A stretch of 32,524 nucleotides of DNA from Nocardia thailandica NBRC 100428 (GCF_000308795.1 NZ_BAGK01000006.1:1-32524), one strand, 5' to 3'. Counted from the stretch's first letter, positions 14,680-24,254 are shown. Numbers and translations are program-made. The notes: generated by a model not told the origin, from the sequence alone.

Positions 14680-15347
14680 CCACCAGGCCCGCCCGCCTCG
14701 TCCTCGTCCGGCACGGCGAGACCGAGGGCAACGTCGCCCGCATCCTGGACACCGCCCTGCCCGGCCTGCCGCTCACCGAACGCGGTGTGGCGCAGGCGAA
14801 AGCGTTCGGCACCGGACTGCTCGCCCCGCCGCGGGTGCTGCTGTCGTCCCAGGCCCTGCGCGCGCGGCAGACCGCCGCGCACATCGAGGAGGCGTCCGGG
14901 GTGACCGCCGGCGTGCTCGACGGCGTCTACGAGGTCCAGGCGGGCGCGCTGGAGGGCCGTTCCGACCACGCGGCGCACGCGGAGTTCCAGGCGATCTATC
15001 ACCGTTGGCACGCGGGCGAACTCGACGTGCGGCCCGAACGCGGCGAATCCGGCAGCGATGTGCTCGGCCGCTTCCTGCCCGCCATCGCCGACCTGCGCGA
15101 GCAGTACTTCACCGGCGACGACGAGGGTGACGTCCTCGTGGTGGTGCACGGCGCCGCCATGCGGCTGGTGGCCAACGTGCTGGCCGGCGTCCGGCCGCCG
15201 TTCACCACCAACAACCATCTCGACAACACCGAGACCATCGAACTGCTGCCCACGGCCGACGGCGGCTGGCAGTGCCTGCGCTGGGGCCGGTTCACCCCGC
15301 CCTTCGGCGTGAAGGCCGAACGAGGCGCCGACGACCCGATGGGCTGA
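14676..15347 (+). CDS. histidine phosphatase family protein (Gpm2-like)
   Basis: A 223-residue protein of the histidine phosphatase superfamily. The RHGE motif (Arg12-His13-Gly14-Glu15) gives the phosphorylated His, with Asn19, the Arg of SSQALRARQTA and the second His in VVVHGAAMR completing the pocket. The M. tuberculosis counterpart next to pheA is named gpm2, but the sequence does not tell a mutase from a phosphatase; members lacking the extra mutase segments, such as this one, are mostly phosphatases. It overlaps pheA by 4 bp. Its stop abuts the stop of the convergent EspG gene, both lying in the palindrome TGATCA. Confidence 0.9.
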   Translation: MTTRPARLVLVRHGETEGNVARILDTALPGLPLTERGVAQAKAFGTGLLAPPRVLLSSQALRARQTAAHIEEASGVTAGVLDGVYEVQAGALEGRSDHAAHAEFQAIYHRWHAGELDVRPERGESGSDVLGRFLPAIADLREQYFTGDDEGDVLVVVHGAAMRLVANVLAGVRPPFTTNNHLDNTETIELLPTADGGWQCLRWGRFTPPFGVKAERGADDPMG

Positions 15348-16178
15348 TCAGCTCTCGGTGCGCGCCAGCGGGAATTCGGTGCGCACCGGCAGCGATTCGA
15401 TCAGATCCTGCACGGCGGTGCGCAGCCGCGCGGGCGTGCCCGAGGCGATCGACGACCACTTCACCCCGTCGTCGGACATGCTCGCGGTGATGACGAAACG
15501 TCCCGCGCGCGTGTTGAACACGGCGATGTGGTTGTCGAGGATGTCGCGGGTGCCGTCGCCGTAGGCGACGCCGACGATCTCGGCGTAGGAATGGATCTCG
15601 ACCAGCGCCGACGCCAGGGTCTGCGCATCCGTGGCGGGATGGGCGATTTCGGTGAGGCGGCGGGCGGTGGCCGCCGCGTCGCCGGTGTCGCCGAAGATCG
15701 GTGCCAGGACCTCGGTCGGCGCGTTGAGCCCGTAGAGCTCGAGCGCCTCGGCCGGGCCGAGCGCCTGCAGCACGGTGCCCGCCAGATCGATACCGGCGTG
15801 ATCGATCACGTAGGAGTCCGGCCCGCGCAGGGCGACGACCGCGAGATCGTCGCCCTGCGCCAGGCAGAACCGGTTGACCTGGCCCGACACCACCCAGCGC
15901 AGCGCGATGATCCACTGCGGGCGGTACAGCGTGCGCAGGCGGGCCACCAGCTCCCCGGGAACTTCCTCCCCGAACAGCAGTTCCCGCGCGCGCAGCGACT
16001 CGGCGGCCGCGGCCATGGCCGCGTCGTGGGCCGTCACGTTGTCGTAGCGGCCCTTGGCGTCGAGAACGACGGGCATCTCGTCGAGTTCGAGATGCTCCAG
16101 CAGGTACTGCATCTCGTCGAGCGATAGCACCACCGCTTCGAGCAGCGAGTGCCCGCCGTCGCCGCCGAGTACCGTCAT
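15348..16178 (-). CDS. ESX secretion-associated protein EspG family
   Basis: A 276-residue soluble protein of the EspG type (opening LSLDEMQYLLEHLELDEMPVVLDAKG; centre FCLAQGDDLAVVALRGPDSYVIDHAG; end VFNTRAGRFVITASMSDDGVKWSSIASGTPARLRTAVQDLIESLP). In mycobacteria EspG is the cytosolic chaperone that binds the tip of the PE-PPE dimer and delivers it to its type VII secretion system. Here it directly follows a PPE gene, overlapping it by 4 bp (ATGA), and a PE gene precedes that, so its clients are probably the neighbours. No ESX core gene is in the window. Confidence 0.88.
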   Translation of the reverse strand: MTVLGGDGGHSLLEAVVLSLDEMQYLLEHLELDEMPVVLDAKGRYDNVTAHDAAMAAAAESLRARELLFGEEVPGELVARLRTLYRPQWIIALRWVVSGQVNRFCLAQGDDLAVVALRGPDSYVIDHAGIDLAGTVLQALGPAEALELYGLNAPTEVLAPIFGDTGDAAATARRLTEIAHPATDAQTLASALVEIHSYAEIVGVAYGDGTRDILDNHIAVFNTRAGRFVITASMSDDGVKWSSIASGTPARLRTAVQDLIESLPVRTEFPLARTES

Positions 16179-17323
16179 TTCACGGTCGACAGGTCCGCGC
16201 CGATCACGCCGTCCGTGGTGGCGAGGCCGTCGGTGAAGTGATCGCCACGGCCGTAGTCGGCGGACTTGTGCTCGGACTCGTCGTCGTCGGAGCTGCGCGC
16301 CTGGTTGCCCAGCAGCGGGTTGCCGTTGCTCGCGGTGCGCACCGGGGCCGCGTTGTCGAGACGGGTGACCACGGCGTCCGAAACCGGCGCGGCCGCAGGC
16401 GCGTTGGCGGCGGGTGCGCCCCAGCCCTCGGGCAGCTTGAGCTGACCGGCGCCGAGCGAGCTGCCCCCGCCGGACAGGGTGGCCGACCGCGTCGCGCTCG
16501 CCGCGCCCGCGCCGGCGCCGACCGCGCCCACGCCCATCATGGTCGGCGCGGCGACCGAAGGCACCGAGGCGGCCGAGGTCGCCGCGGACAGCGCCGAACC
16601 GGCGATGTTGCCGACGGTGCCGACGCCACCGCTCGCCACCGAACCGGCGACGTTGGCCGCCTGGGTCGCGGCGCTGACAACGCCCGGATTGCTCACGAAG
16701 GCCTGGGCCGCGGCGGCCACGGTGGACACCGGGTCCTCACCGAAGGCCTGCTCGCCGCTGGTCGCCTCCGCGGTGCCCGCGCCGTTGGCGATGGGCGGCG
16801 GGGTGAAGAACTCGCCGGGCGTGGCGACGGTGGCCGAGGTGGCCGCCTCGTAGGTCTCCATGACCAGCGCGGCGCGAATGTCCATGGCGTTCTTGGTGAC
16901 TTCGGCCGCCTCGAAGGCGCCGGACACCACGCCGGGCGGGTTCGCCGAGGCGACGACCGCGCCGTTGGTCGCGATGATCTCGGGCAGGCTGGGCATGGCC
17001 AGCGAGGCCACGGTGTAGGCGGTGGCGTTGGCCGCGCACTTGGCGCCCATGGTCGCGGCCATCACGCCCTGCTGCTCGGCCCAGCCGAGGAACGGCGCGA
17101 GACGCCCGAGCACGGCCAGGCCGTTGACACCCTGCAGGCCGACACCGACCTCGGCGATGACCCGGGCGACGGTCGCGGTCGCGTCGACCCACGCGGCGGC
17201 CAGCGTGCCCCACGAGGTGGCCGCGGCCGAGATCGGGATGGCGTGCGCACCGGCGTTGAGCATGGTCGAGTTCGCCTCGGCCATGCGGGGCAGCCAGAAC
17301 ACCCCGGTGATTCCTGCGGTCAT
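16175..17323 (-). CDS. PPE-family protein
   Basis: A 382-residue protein with an N-terminal PPE-type helical domain of about 170 residues (GVFWLPRMAEANSTMLNAG, ATSWGTLAAAW, LGWAEQQGVMAA). The Pro-Pro-Glu signature itself is replaced (WLPRMAEAN). A flexible Ala/Gly/Ser-rich region follows, and the C-terminus has SGGGSSLGAGQLKLPEGWGAP, recalling the SVP-type tail motif of mycobacterial PPEs, then an acidic end. PPE proteins dimerise with PE partners and are secreted by ESX systems to the cell surface. GGGGAG lies 6 nt before the ATG, and the PE gene ends 31 bp upstream, so PE-PPE-EspG form one operon. Confidence 0.85.
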   Translation of the reverse strand: MTAGITGVFWLPRMAEANSTMLNAGAHAIPISAAATSWGTLAAAWVDATATVARVIAEVGVGLQGVNGLAVLGRLAPFLGWAEQQGVMAATMGAKCAANATAYTVASLAMPSLPEIIATNGAVVASANPPGVVSGAFEAAEVTKNAMDIRAALVMETYEAATSATVATPGEFFTPPPIANGAGTAEATSGEQAFGEDPVSTVAAAAQAFVSNPGVVSAATQAANVAGSVASGGVGTVGNIAGSALSAATSAASVPSVAAPTMMGVGAVGAGAGAASATRSATLSGGGSSLGAGQLKLPEGWGAPAANAPAAAPVSDAVVTRLDNAAPVRTASNGNPLLGNQARSSDDDESEHKSADYGRGDHFTDGLATTDGVIGADLSTVK

Positions 17324-17354
17324 GCTTCTCTCCCCTGAAAGTCGTGCGGTCGCG

Positions 17355-17666
17355 TCAGACCTGGACGGCGTTGATCGTCGCGGCGCGGACCACGTCTTCC
17401 CCGATGTGCGTGGCCAGCTGCGACCGCAGGGTCGCCGCCGCGTGGTGCAGCTCGAGAATGCCCTGCGCCATCGACGAATCGTGCGTGCCCGCAGCCTTGT
17501 TGAAGTGCGTGGCCGCCAGCAGCGACACCTCTTCGGCGCCCGACGGCAGCACGTGCGTGGCCGGCCCGGCGATGGTCGCCACCGCGGCCAGGCGCTCGGC
17601 GAGCAGATCCAGCTCGGCGGCTGCGGCGAGCACGGCTTCCGGCGCGACGAGAATGTGTCCGACCAT
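17355..17666 (-). CDS. PE-family protein
   Basis: A 103-residue helical protein of PE size. It opens VGHILVAPEAVLAAAAELD, with the Pro-Glu pair at residues 9-10, and continues as two predicted helices separated by a short turn. The YxxxD/E secretion signal usual near the end of the PE domain is not evident, although HFNKAAGTHD may stand in for it. It would dimerise with the adjacent PPE protein. AAGGAG lies 7 nt upstream of the ATG. The 106 bp ahead of it (17667-17772) should hold the operon promoter, but I could not assign a convincing -10 box. Confidence 0.85.
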   Translation of the reverse strand: MVGHILVAPEAVLAAAAELDLLAERLAAVATIAGPATHVLPSGAEEVSLLAATHFNKAAGTHDSSMAQGILELHHAAATLRSQLATHIGEDVVRAATINAVQV

Positions 17667-17772
17667 GACTCGACTCCTTCTAGTGGCGTCTACCGGGAAC
17701 CACGAGAATTCCCCCTACGAGTGATAGGACGCGACAGCTACGCGATCGGTTCCATCGAATCCCCACCTTTTC

Positions 17773-18123
17773 CTAGCCCCATCCCAGCTCATGCAACCGG
17801 TCGTCGTCAATCCCGAAATAGTGCGCTATCTCATGGATCACGGTGATCGCGACCTCTTCGGCCACCTCGCCCTCGCTGCGGCAGATGTCGAGGATAGCGT
17901 CCCGGTAGATGGTGATCGTATCCGGCAACGCGCCCGCGTACGTCGTGTCGCGCTCGGTCAGCGCGATGCCGTGATACAGCCCGAGCAGGCCCGGATCCTC
18001 GTCGTTGCGCGGTTCGACCAGCACGACGACGTTGTCGATGGCGCGGGCGAGCTGCTCGGGGATCATGTCGAGCGCCTCACCGACCAGTTCCTCGAACCGA
18101 TCGGCGCTCATCGCCACGCCCAC
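17773..18123 (-). CDS. small zincin metallopeptidase (Rv3836-like)
   Basis: A 116-residue protein of the minimal zincin family (PF06262). The HExxH motif is HEIAHYFG (His97, Glu98, His101) with Asp106/Asp107 as likely third zinc ligand. Family features include PEPRNDEDPGLLGLYHGIALTER-type segment in the middle and the acidic EVAEEVAITVIHE lead-in. Its substrate is unknown. The GTG at 18123 has GAGG 5-6 nt upstream; an ATG four codons later (18111) lacks one. It starts 2 bp after the stop of the septum-formation gene, so they form an operon, as Rv3835-Rv3836 in M. tuberculosis. Confidence 0.9.
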   Translation of the reverse strand: MGVAMSADRFEELVGEALDMIPEQLARAIDNVVVLVEPRNDEDPGLLGLYHGIALTERDTTYAGALPDTITIYRDAILDICRSEGEVAEEVAITVIHEIAHYFGIDDDRLHELGWG

Positions 18124-18125
18124 AG

Positions 18126-19208
18126 CTACCTCGGCTGCGGCTGCGGCGGCAGCGGGGCGGCGCCCGGCAACGGCGCGGGCGTCGAGCGGCCGGAGTTCGG
18201 CGGCGGCACCGGTGCCTGGCCGTTGATCAGGATCTCGCCGCGGGCCGAGCCGACGATCGGCGCGAAACCCTCACGGTCGGCCCCCTTGCCGATCCAGCAG
18301 TCCAGCTTGTGACTGCCTGCCAGCCAGCTGCTCGCCTCGACGTAGTCGAAGAACAGGGTCAGCGTCTTGTTGCGGATGGCGTCGGCGCTGCCGAGATAGT
18401 CGGTGGAGATGCGGGTGCACTCCTGCTCGACGAAGCGGTCCTGATCCGCTTCCGACGGCGGGCCGCCGGTGAACTGCCCGGCCAGATCGACCTGACCGAC
18501 GACCTCCACCGAATGCTGCTGGGAGCAGTCGACCGGGTCGGTCGGCAGGTTCTGGTTGATGCCGAGGCAGACGCCCGCGTCGTGCACCTTGGACTGGTCC
18601 TGGCCGTGGATGCCGCCGGTGGTCGCCACCACGCCTGCGCTCGAGGCCGCCTGCACGCCGCAACGCAGCGTGCGGTCCCCGTGCGCCCAGCCGTCGGGGC
18701 TCGGCGACATCACGTTGACCACGTACTTGCCGCGCGGGTCCAGCCGCCCGTTCAGGTACTGCTGCACGGCGGGCACACAGTGCTCGTCCTTGAGCTCGGT
18801 CATCCGCAGCGAATCGGGGTGGCGGGTGCCCTCACCGAACTCGCGGCCCGGGTACTGGCTCAGATCGACCACCGCGGCCACCTCGAACTGGTGCTTGTCG
18901 GCGCAGTTCACCTTCACCAGGTCGCTGCGGTCGGCCTTCGACCAGGTGAGGCAGTCGCCCGCGGCGGCGCTGCCGAACACCCGGTCGCGGACCACCGGCT
19001 CGGCACCGGGCTGGTGCGCCTCCAGGCCCTTGTCGTTGTCGAACCCGGTGATGAACATCGTCACCAGGGCGGCGACTACCGCGCCGAGAGCGCCGATCAG
19101 CAGCCCCCAGCGCAGTTTCGTCGCCGACAGGTTGCGCCCGGATCCGGCCGCCTCCGCGCGGCGCCGGCTCCGCGGCGTGGTCCTCTGTTCCGAATCCTTC
19201 TCCGACAT
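18126..19208 (-). CDS. septum formation family membrane protein (Rv3835-like)
   Basis: A 360-residue single-pass protein. A charged cytoplasmic start (about 30 residues) precedes one membrane segment (WGLLIGALGAVVAALVTMFI, about 34-53). The outer part contains two repeats of the septum-formation domain pattern (GDCLTWSK...VNCADKHQFEVAAVVDL and GVCLGINQ...VDCSQQHSVEVVGQVDL), each with paired cysteines, and the C-terminus is Pro-rich. The family name comes from Pfam; its cell role is not firmly known. The ATG at 19208 has TAGGAT 8 nt upstream, supporting a leaderless mRNA. It is co-transcribed with the zincin gene. Confidence 0.85.
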   Translation of the reverse strand: MSEKDSEQRTTPRSRRRAEAAGSGRNLSATKLRWGLLIGALGAVVAALVTMFITGFDNDKGLEAHQPGAEPVVRDRVFGSAAAGDCLTWSKADRSDLVKVNCADKHQFEVAAVVDLSQYPGREFGEGTRHPDSLRMTELKDEHCVPAVQQYLNGRLDPRGKYVVNVMSPSPDGWAHGDRTLRCGVQAASSAGVVATTGGIHGQDQSKVHDAGVCLGINQNLPTDPVDCSQQHSVEVVGQVDLAGQFTGGPPSEADQDRFVEQECTRISTDYLGSADAIRNKTLTLFFDYVEASSWLAGSHKLDCWIGKGADREGFAPIVGSARGEILINGQAPVPPPNSGRSTPAPLPGAAPLPPQPQPR

Positions 19209-19292
19209 CGGTGCCCATCCTATGGGAGCTGTGCTGGTGGAGCGCCGGCGCGCTCGGGTGCGGTCGCGTTGCGGGTGGCGGCCTGTGCCGCG

Positions 19293-20990
19293 CTATCCGC
19301 GCAGGGCGGAGGCGAAGATGCCGGCCAGGCGGGTGGGCTTGCCGTCGCCGTAGAACTCGGTGAGCTTGCGGCCGGTCGCGGTGGCGGTCTTGTTGGAGAC
19401 GAACCACGGCGGCTTCGGGCTCAGTGTGAACTCGCCGGTGAGGATCGACCGCGGCGCCGGGCGGAACGGGCCGCGCACGACCGTGCGCTCCACGTCGTCG
19501 AGCAGGAAGGCGTTGTGTACGACGCCGACACCGCTCTGGATGTCGTCGAGGGTGTGGCCGGGGAAGGCGCCCCAGCTAGCCCGTGGGGTCAGGAAGGCGA
19601 CGCCGGTCCAGGCGTTGATCGCCACCGTGCCGTAGCGCAGCCGCTCCACCGCCGCGTCGAACGCCGCGCCGAGCTCCTTCAGGGTGCGCGGATGCGCGAT
19701 GATGTTCGCCCCGAGCGTGCCCATCAGCTCGTCGTTGGCGAAATCGACCGCGCGGTCGAGGTATTCGGTGCCGGTGCCGGGCAGTTCGACCACGCCGAGC
19801 ACGGGGGAGAAGTACTCGGTGCGCAGCAGCGCGGTGTCCGTGGCGGGCAGGTTCTCCACCAGCACCCGTCCGCCGGAGCGCTCGGAGCCGGGGTAGCTGC
19901 CCACCGCGGCGGCCACCCGCTGATCGCTGCCCGGGTAGTAGGCGATGCGGGCGGGGGCCTCGTCGACGGCGGTGCGCAGCGCGGCGAGGAAGTCCTGTTT
20001 CTGCGGCCAGTCGGCGGGCAGCACCACGGTCTGCGCGGCCACGCAGTTGTAGCCGCCGTTGTGCAGACGCTGGGTGGCCACGTGCTCGGCCTGGAACTTC
20101 AGGTCGGCGGCCGACCACTCGCCGGGCAGCACGATGCAGGGCGCGACGCCGCCGAGTTCGCTGGTGATCGGCTTGTCGAGCAGCGGGGTGCCCTCGGCCT
20201 TGCGCCGGGCGCCTTCTTCGCCCGGGCCCCAGACGATGGCGTCGTGGGTGGGCGCGCCGCCGGTCATGTGCACGTGCGCGACCTTGGGATGCCGGACGAG
20301 GTAGCCGCCCTCCTCGGCGCCGCCGGTGAGGATGCGGACGACGCCGAGGTCGATGAACGGCGCGAAGATGGCCTCGAAGACGGGCAGCAGGGGGTCGGTG
20401 ATCGGGTTGAGCTTGAGCGCGACCACCCGATTGTTGGCGTAGAGCTCGTAGAGGGTGTCCAGCGGCGCGATGGACATGATGTTGCCCGCGCCGAGCACCG
20501 CGCCGACGCCGCCGGTGGCGGCCGGGTCGAGCTGGGCCAGCCCGGCCTTGCGCCGCGCGGTGGCCGCGTCGACGCCGGGGCGTAGCCACACGTCCGCGCT
20601 GAACCCGTTGAGCAGCAGCTTGTCGTAGACGCCGTGGGGGAGGGCGGGCACCGTGACCCGGCCGCCGGGCGCCGTGCCGAGCCGCACGCCCGCGATCGGG
20701 CTCCGGCCGTGTTCGAGCGCCGACACCGACTCCGAGAGCGCGGCCAGGCCGGCCAGCAGCGTCATCGGACCCGACATCCACTCCTCGCCGACCAGCGGGC
20801 TGGCCGGATCGAGCTTCTTGACGGTGCGCGCCGCCGCCACCCACGCCTCGGCGTGCTCGGCGGTCAGCGCGTGGGCGCGGTCGAGCAGCTCGCGACGTCG
20901 TGCGAGCCCGGTATCGGACCAGGTCTTCTCCCCTGCGGTGAGTTCGTCGAGCGCGGAATCGATGACTGCGGAATCGAATGTGGGAGCCAC
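19293..20990 (-). CDS. aldehyde dehydrogenase family protein
   Basis: A protein of 565 residues, longer than the usual 480-500 of NAD(P)-dependent aldehyde dehydrogenases. The catalytic Glu lies in [16 protein letters not shown] and the catalytic Cys in [14 protein letters not shown]. The cofactor region is atypical ([31 protein letters not shown]), so it belongs to a divergent long subgroup seen in actinobacteria; the aldehyde is unknown. The frame is open to 21173, but the GTG at 20990 is chosen: it begins a natural N-terminus ([18 protein letters not shown]) and CATAGT lies 7 nt upstream. It is divergent from serS. Confidence 0.88.
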   Translation of the reverse strand: MAPTFDSAVIDSALDELTAGEKTWSDTGLARRRELLDRAHALTAEHAEAWVAAARTVKKLDPASPLVGEEWMSGPMTLLAGLAALSESVSALEHGRSPIAGVRLGTAPGGRVTVPALPHGVYDKLLLNGFSADVWLRPGVDAATARRKAGLAQLDPAATGGVGAVLGAGNIMSIAPLDTLYELYANNRVVALKLNPITDPLLPVFEAIFAPFIDLGVVRILTGGAEEGGYLVRHPKVAHVHMTGGAPTHDAIVWGPGEEGARRKAEGTPLLDKPITSELGGVAPCIVLPGEWSAADLKFQAEHVATQRLHNGGYNCVAAQTVVLPADWPQKQDFLAALRTAVDEAPARIAYYPGSDQRVAAAVGSYPGSERSGGRVLVENLPATDTALLRTEYFSPVLGVVELPGTGTEYLDRAVDFANDELMGTLGANIIAHPRTLKELGAAFDAAVERLRYGTVAINAWTGVAFLTPRASWGAFPGHTLDDIQSGVGVVHNAFLLDDVERTVVRGPFRPAPRSILTGEFTLSPKPPWFVSNKTATATGRKLTEFYGDGKPTRLAGIFASALRG

Positions 20991-21068
20991 AGAAGCAACT
21001 ATGCCCCTCTCCACCGCCGGGAGCCAGGGAAAGACCGCACCTGTGGATAACCTGGTTGCGGCGGCCAC

Positions 21069-21074
21069 TAGGCT
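21069..21074 (+). promoter_or_regulatory. serS leaderless -10 box
   Basis: TAGGCT ends 8 nt before the serS ATG and there is no ribosome binding site in between (gap sequence GTTTTCCC), so the transcript should begin at or next to the start codon. The intergenic region to the divergent aldehyde dehydrogenase gene is only 92 bp. Confidence 0.6.
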
Positions 21075-21082
21075 GTTTTCCC

Positions 21083-22342
21083 ATGATCGACCTCCGATTC
21101 CTGCGCGAAGATCCGGAAGCCGTCCGTGCCTCGCAGCGGGCCCGCGGCGAAGACCCCGCGCTCGTCGACGCACTGCTGGAAGCCGACTCCGCGCGCCGCG
21201 CCGCGGTGGCGACGGCGGACAACCTGCGCGCCGAGCACAAGGCCATGGGCAAGGTCATCGGCAAGGCGAGCAAGGAGGAGCGCCCGGCGCTGCTCGCGCA
21301 GGCGTCCGACATGTCGGCCAAGGTCAAGGAGGCCGAGGCGGCCCAGCACGCGGCCGACGCCGATCTCGACGCCGCGCATCGCGCCATCTCGAACGTGGTG
21401 CAGGAGGGCGCGCCCGCGGGCGGCGAGGACGACTACGTGGTCCTCGAGACCGTCGGCACCCCGCGCGCGTTCGACTTCGAGCCCAAGGACCACCTCGAGC
21501 TCGGCGAGGCGCTCGGCCTGATCGACATGGAACGCGGCGCCAAGGTCTCGGGGGCGCGCTTCTACTTCCTCACCGGCAACGGCGCCCTGCTCCAGCTCGG
21601 TCTGCTCCAGCTGGCCGCGCAGAAGGCGGTGGCCAACGGCTTCACCATGATGATCCCGCCGGTGCTCGTGCGCCCGGAGATCATGGCAGGCACCGGCTTC
21701 CTCGGCCAGCACTCGGCCGAGGTCTACCACCTCGCCGACGACGACCTCTACCTCGTCGGCACCTCGGAGGTGCCGCTGGCCGGCTACCACGCCGACGAGA
21801 TCCTCGACCTCGGCGAGGCGGGCGCAAGGCGCTACGCGGGCTGGTCGTCGTGTTTCCGCCGGGAGGCGGGCAGCTACGGCAAGGACACCCGCGGCATCAT
21901 CCGCGTGCACCAGTTCGACAAGGTGGAGATGTTCGTCTACACCACCCCGGACCGGGCCGCGGCGGAGCACCAGCGCCTGCTGGGGTGGGAACGCGAGATG
22001 CTGGCCGCCATCGAGGTGCCCTACCGGGTGATCGATGTCGCCGCCGGTGACCTGGGCAGCTCGGCCGCCCGCAAGTTCGACTGCGAGGGCTGGGTGCCGA
22101 CCCAGCAGACCTACCGCGAACTCACCTCGACCTCGAACTGCACGACCTTCCAGGCCCGCAGGCTCTCGGTCCGCTACCGCGACGAGAACGGCAAGCCGCA
22201 GATCGCGGCCACGCTCAACGGCACGCTGGCCACCACCCGGTGGTTGGTCGCCTTGCTGGAGAACCACCAGCAGGCCGACGGTTCCGTGCGGGTGCCCGCG
22301 GCGCTGGTGCCGTTCGTCGGCACCGAGGTGCTGACTCCATAG
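21083..22342 (+). CDS. serS: seryl-tRNA synthetase
   Basis: A 419-residue class II aminoacyl-tRNA synthetase that charges tRNA-Ser. It has the long N-terminal coiled-coil arm that holds the tRNA variable loop (about residues 25-105), then the catalytic core with motif 2 ([31 protein letters not shown]) and motif 3 ([18 protein letters not shown]), plus [10 protein letters not shown] at the serine pocket. Length and start ([15 protein letters not shown]) are typical. The ATG at 21083 is chosen over the longer frame to 20978. No T-box is visible. Confidence 0.98.
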   Translation: MIDLRFLREDPEAVRASQRARGEDPALVDALLEADSARRAAVATADNLRAEHKAMGKVIGKASKEERPALLAQASDMSAKVKEAEAAQHAADADLDAAHRAISNVVQEGAPAGGEDDYVVLETVGTPRAFDFEPKDHLELGEALGLIDMERGAKVSGARFYFLTGNGALLQLGLLQLAAQKAVANGFTMMIPPVLVRPEIMAGTGFLGQHSAEVYHLADDDLYLVGTSEVPLAGYHADEILDLGEAGARRYAGWSSCFRREAGSYGKDTRGIIRVHQFDKVEMFVYTTPDRAAAEHQRLLGWEREMLAAIEVPYRVIDVAAGDLGSSAARKFDCEGWVPTQQTYRELTSTSNCTTFQARRLSVRYRDENGKPQIAATLNGTLATTRWLVALLENHQQADGSVRVPAALVPFVGTEVLTP

Positions 22343-22353
22343 TCCGTTCCACT

Positions 22354-22388
22354 GTTTGCCGGACCCACATTTGTGGCATGTGGCAAAC
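22354..22388 (+). terminator. imperfect hairpin after serS
   Basis: GTTTG pairs with CAAAC and, inside it, CCACAT with ATGTGG, with a 6-nt bulge and 7-nt loop. It lies 11 bp after the serS stop and ahead of the next promoter. It could end serS transcription or be an operator of the GGDEF-EAL gene. No U-tract follows. Confidence 0.35.
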
Positions 22389-22407
22389 GCCCTGACCCGA
22401 CTACCTC

Positions 22408-22413
22408 TAGGCT
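22408..22413 (+). promoter_or_regulatory. leaderless -10 box of the GGDEF-EAL gene
   Basis: TAGGCT, the same hexamer as at serS, ends 7 nt before GTG 22421. The in-frame GTG at 22415 is only 1 nt away from it, so the box favours 22421 as the start. Confidence 0.55.
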
Positions 22414-22420
22414 GGTGCAC

Positions 22421-24238
22421 GTGCGAGGAATCGGGGCGCGCGGCGATACCCGAACCCGGGTGCGGGCCGCATCGGCGCTGGCGACAGCGAAAGTCATGGC
22501 CCGTACCACCGGGGCGTTCTACGTTCTCGGTGGTGTCCTCGGCCTGACCATCACGGCCGTGGCACCGGGGGACGACGGTAATCGGGCGCTGGTTGGTACG
22601 GCGGCAGCGATCGCGCTGGTGCTGGGTCTGACGCTGCTGGCGTGGGGCCCGCGGATGCCGCACGCCCTGCATCACGCCTACCTGGCGACCGCCGCCGTGC
22701 TGGTCACCGTCGCGGTGCACTCCTTCCCGAACGAGGTCGGCGGGATCACGCTGGCGTCGTTCTACGTGTTCGTCGCCTGCGACGCGGCGCTGTTCTTCGC
22801 CTGGTCACAGGCGTTGGCGCACATCGGTTTCGCGATGTTGCTGTGCCTGCTCGTCCTGCCGAGCCGCGGCCTGCCGTGGTGGTCGGGCCTGATCCCCGCC
22901 GGTGTCACCTTCGGCGCGGGCGTCGTCGTCGGCATCCTGACGCGCATGGCCTCGGAGGCCGACATCGATGTGCTGACAGGTTTGCTGAACCGCCGCGGTT
23001 TCGAGAAGCAACTGAATGTGGCCATCGACGCCGCGGGCCGCAACGGCCAGGGCCTCGCCCTCGTCCTGGTCGACCTCGACCGCTTCCAGAAGATCAACGA
23101 CCATCTCGGCCACCGGGCGGGCGACGCCGTGCTGCAACGGGTCGCCGACACCTGGGCTGATCTGCTCGCGCCCGGCCAGGTGCTCGCCCGCTTCGGCGGT
23201 GACGTCTTCGCGCTCGCCCTGCCCGGCACCACCGAGCAGGCGGCGATCCTGCTGACCGAGGAACTGCGCGCCGCCGTGACGACGGGTTGCTCGGCGGGTG
23301 TCACCTCCTGGCAGCCGGGCGAGTCGGCCTCGCTGCTGGTCAGCCGCGCCGACGTGGGCCTGTACCGGGCCAAGCAGGCGGGCCGCAACCGCACCGTGCT
23401 CGAGTCCTCCCGGCAGCTGCCGCTGGCCGTCGAGCTGCGGGAGGCGATCGACACCGGCGCCCTCGACGTGCACTACCAGCCGATCGTCAGCCTCACCGAG
23501 GACGGCAACCAGGCCGTCGCGGTGGAGGCGCTGCTGCGCTGGTCGTCCAACGCCCAGCCCGAGGTCACCACCGAGGGCCTGATCCGCGTCGCCGAGGAAT
23601 ACGACCTCATCTCCGACCTGGACGAGCTGGTCCTGCGCCGGGCCTGCGCCGACGCCGCGCGCCTGCAGGAGACGTTCGCCTCGCTCGCGCTGACCCTCAA
23701 CGTCAATGTGAGCGGCCTCGAGCTGGCCGAGCCGGATTACGCCGAGCGCGTCGCCAACATCCTGTCCGCCACCGGCTGGCCCGCCGACCAGCTGGTCCTC
23801 GAGGTCACCGAGAGCGAGCTGGCCGCGGAGTCGCAGACCGCGATCGCCAACCTGCACACCCTGCGTGACCGGGGCGTGCGCATCGCCATCGACGACTTCG
23901 GCACCGGCTATTCCTCGCTGAGCAGGCTGGCGACCATCCCCAGCGACATCCTGAAGGTCGACCAGTCCTTCGTCGCGGCCATCCGTTCCGACTCGCCCGC
24001 CCCGCCGCTGCTCGGCGTCATCGCGGCGCTGAGCAAGTCGCTGGACCTGCAGGTCATCGCCGAGGGCGTGGAGACCGAATACCAGGCCGCGGTGCTGACC
24101 GAGCTGGGTTTCGCGCTCGCCCAGGGTTACCACTACAGCGATTCGCATCCGGTCTCGGAGCTGCTGGCCGACCTGAACGGCCAGGGCACCGGCTCGGACG
24201 ACGACGCGCTCCCCGCCGACGGCTGGGTCGAGGTCTGA
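22421..24238 (+). CDS. membrane GGDEF-EAL protein with degenerate GGDEF, predicted c-di-GMP phosphodiesterase
   Basis: A 605-residue protein. About six membrane segments fill the first 170 residues, with no recognised sensor family. A GGDEF domain follows (VDLDRFQKINDHLGHRAGD...), but its signature reads GGDVF (23195-23209): the catalytic Glu is Val, so cyclase activity should be lost. The EAL domain is complete: VEALLRW, the Asn of LNVNVSG, the Glu of LEVTESEL, IDDFGTGYSSL, LKVDQSFV, AEGVET and AQGYHYS. I therefore predict net c-di-GMP hydrolysis, with the GGDEF part possibly sensing GTP as in other such proteins. The GTG at 22421 is set by the leaderless -10 box. It lies alone between serS and a transporter. 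Confidence 0.93.
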   Translation: MRGIGARGDTRTRVRAASALATAKVMARTTGAFYVLGGVLGLTITAVAPGDDGNRALVGTAAAIALVLGLTLLAWGPRMPHALHHAYLATAAVLVTVAVHSFPNEVGGITLASFYVFVACDAALFFAWSQALAHIGFAMLLCLLVLPSRGLPWWSGLIPAGVTFGAGVVVGILTRMASEADIDVLTGLLNRRGFEKQLNVAIDAAGRNGQGLALVLVDLDRFQKINDHLGHRAGDAVLQRVADTWADLLAPGQVLARFGGDVFALALPGTTEQAAILLTEELRAAVTTGCSAGVTSWQPGESASLLVSRADVGLYRAKQAGRNRTVLESSRQLPLAVELREAIDTGALDVHYQPIVSLTEDGNQAVAVEALLRWSSNAQPEVTTEGLIRVAEEYDLISDLDELVLRRACADAARLQETFASLALTLNVNVSGLELAEPDYAERVANILSATGWPADQLVLEVTESELAAESQTAIANLHTLRDRGVRIAIDDFGTGYSSLSRLATIPSDILKVDQSFVAAIRSDSPAPPLLGVIAALSKSLDLQVIAEGVETEYQAAVLTELGFALAQGYHYSDSHPVSELLADLNGQGTGSDDDALPADGWVEV

Positions 24239-24254
24239 TTCCACGGAAATCCGG

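Noticed and set aside
18309..20585. 758-residue plus-strand open frame
   Set aside because: It lies antisense to the septum-formation and aldehyde dehydrogenase genes and is a by-product of high GC; its translation has no recognisable domain.
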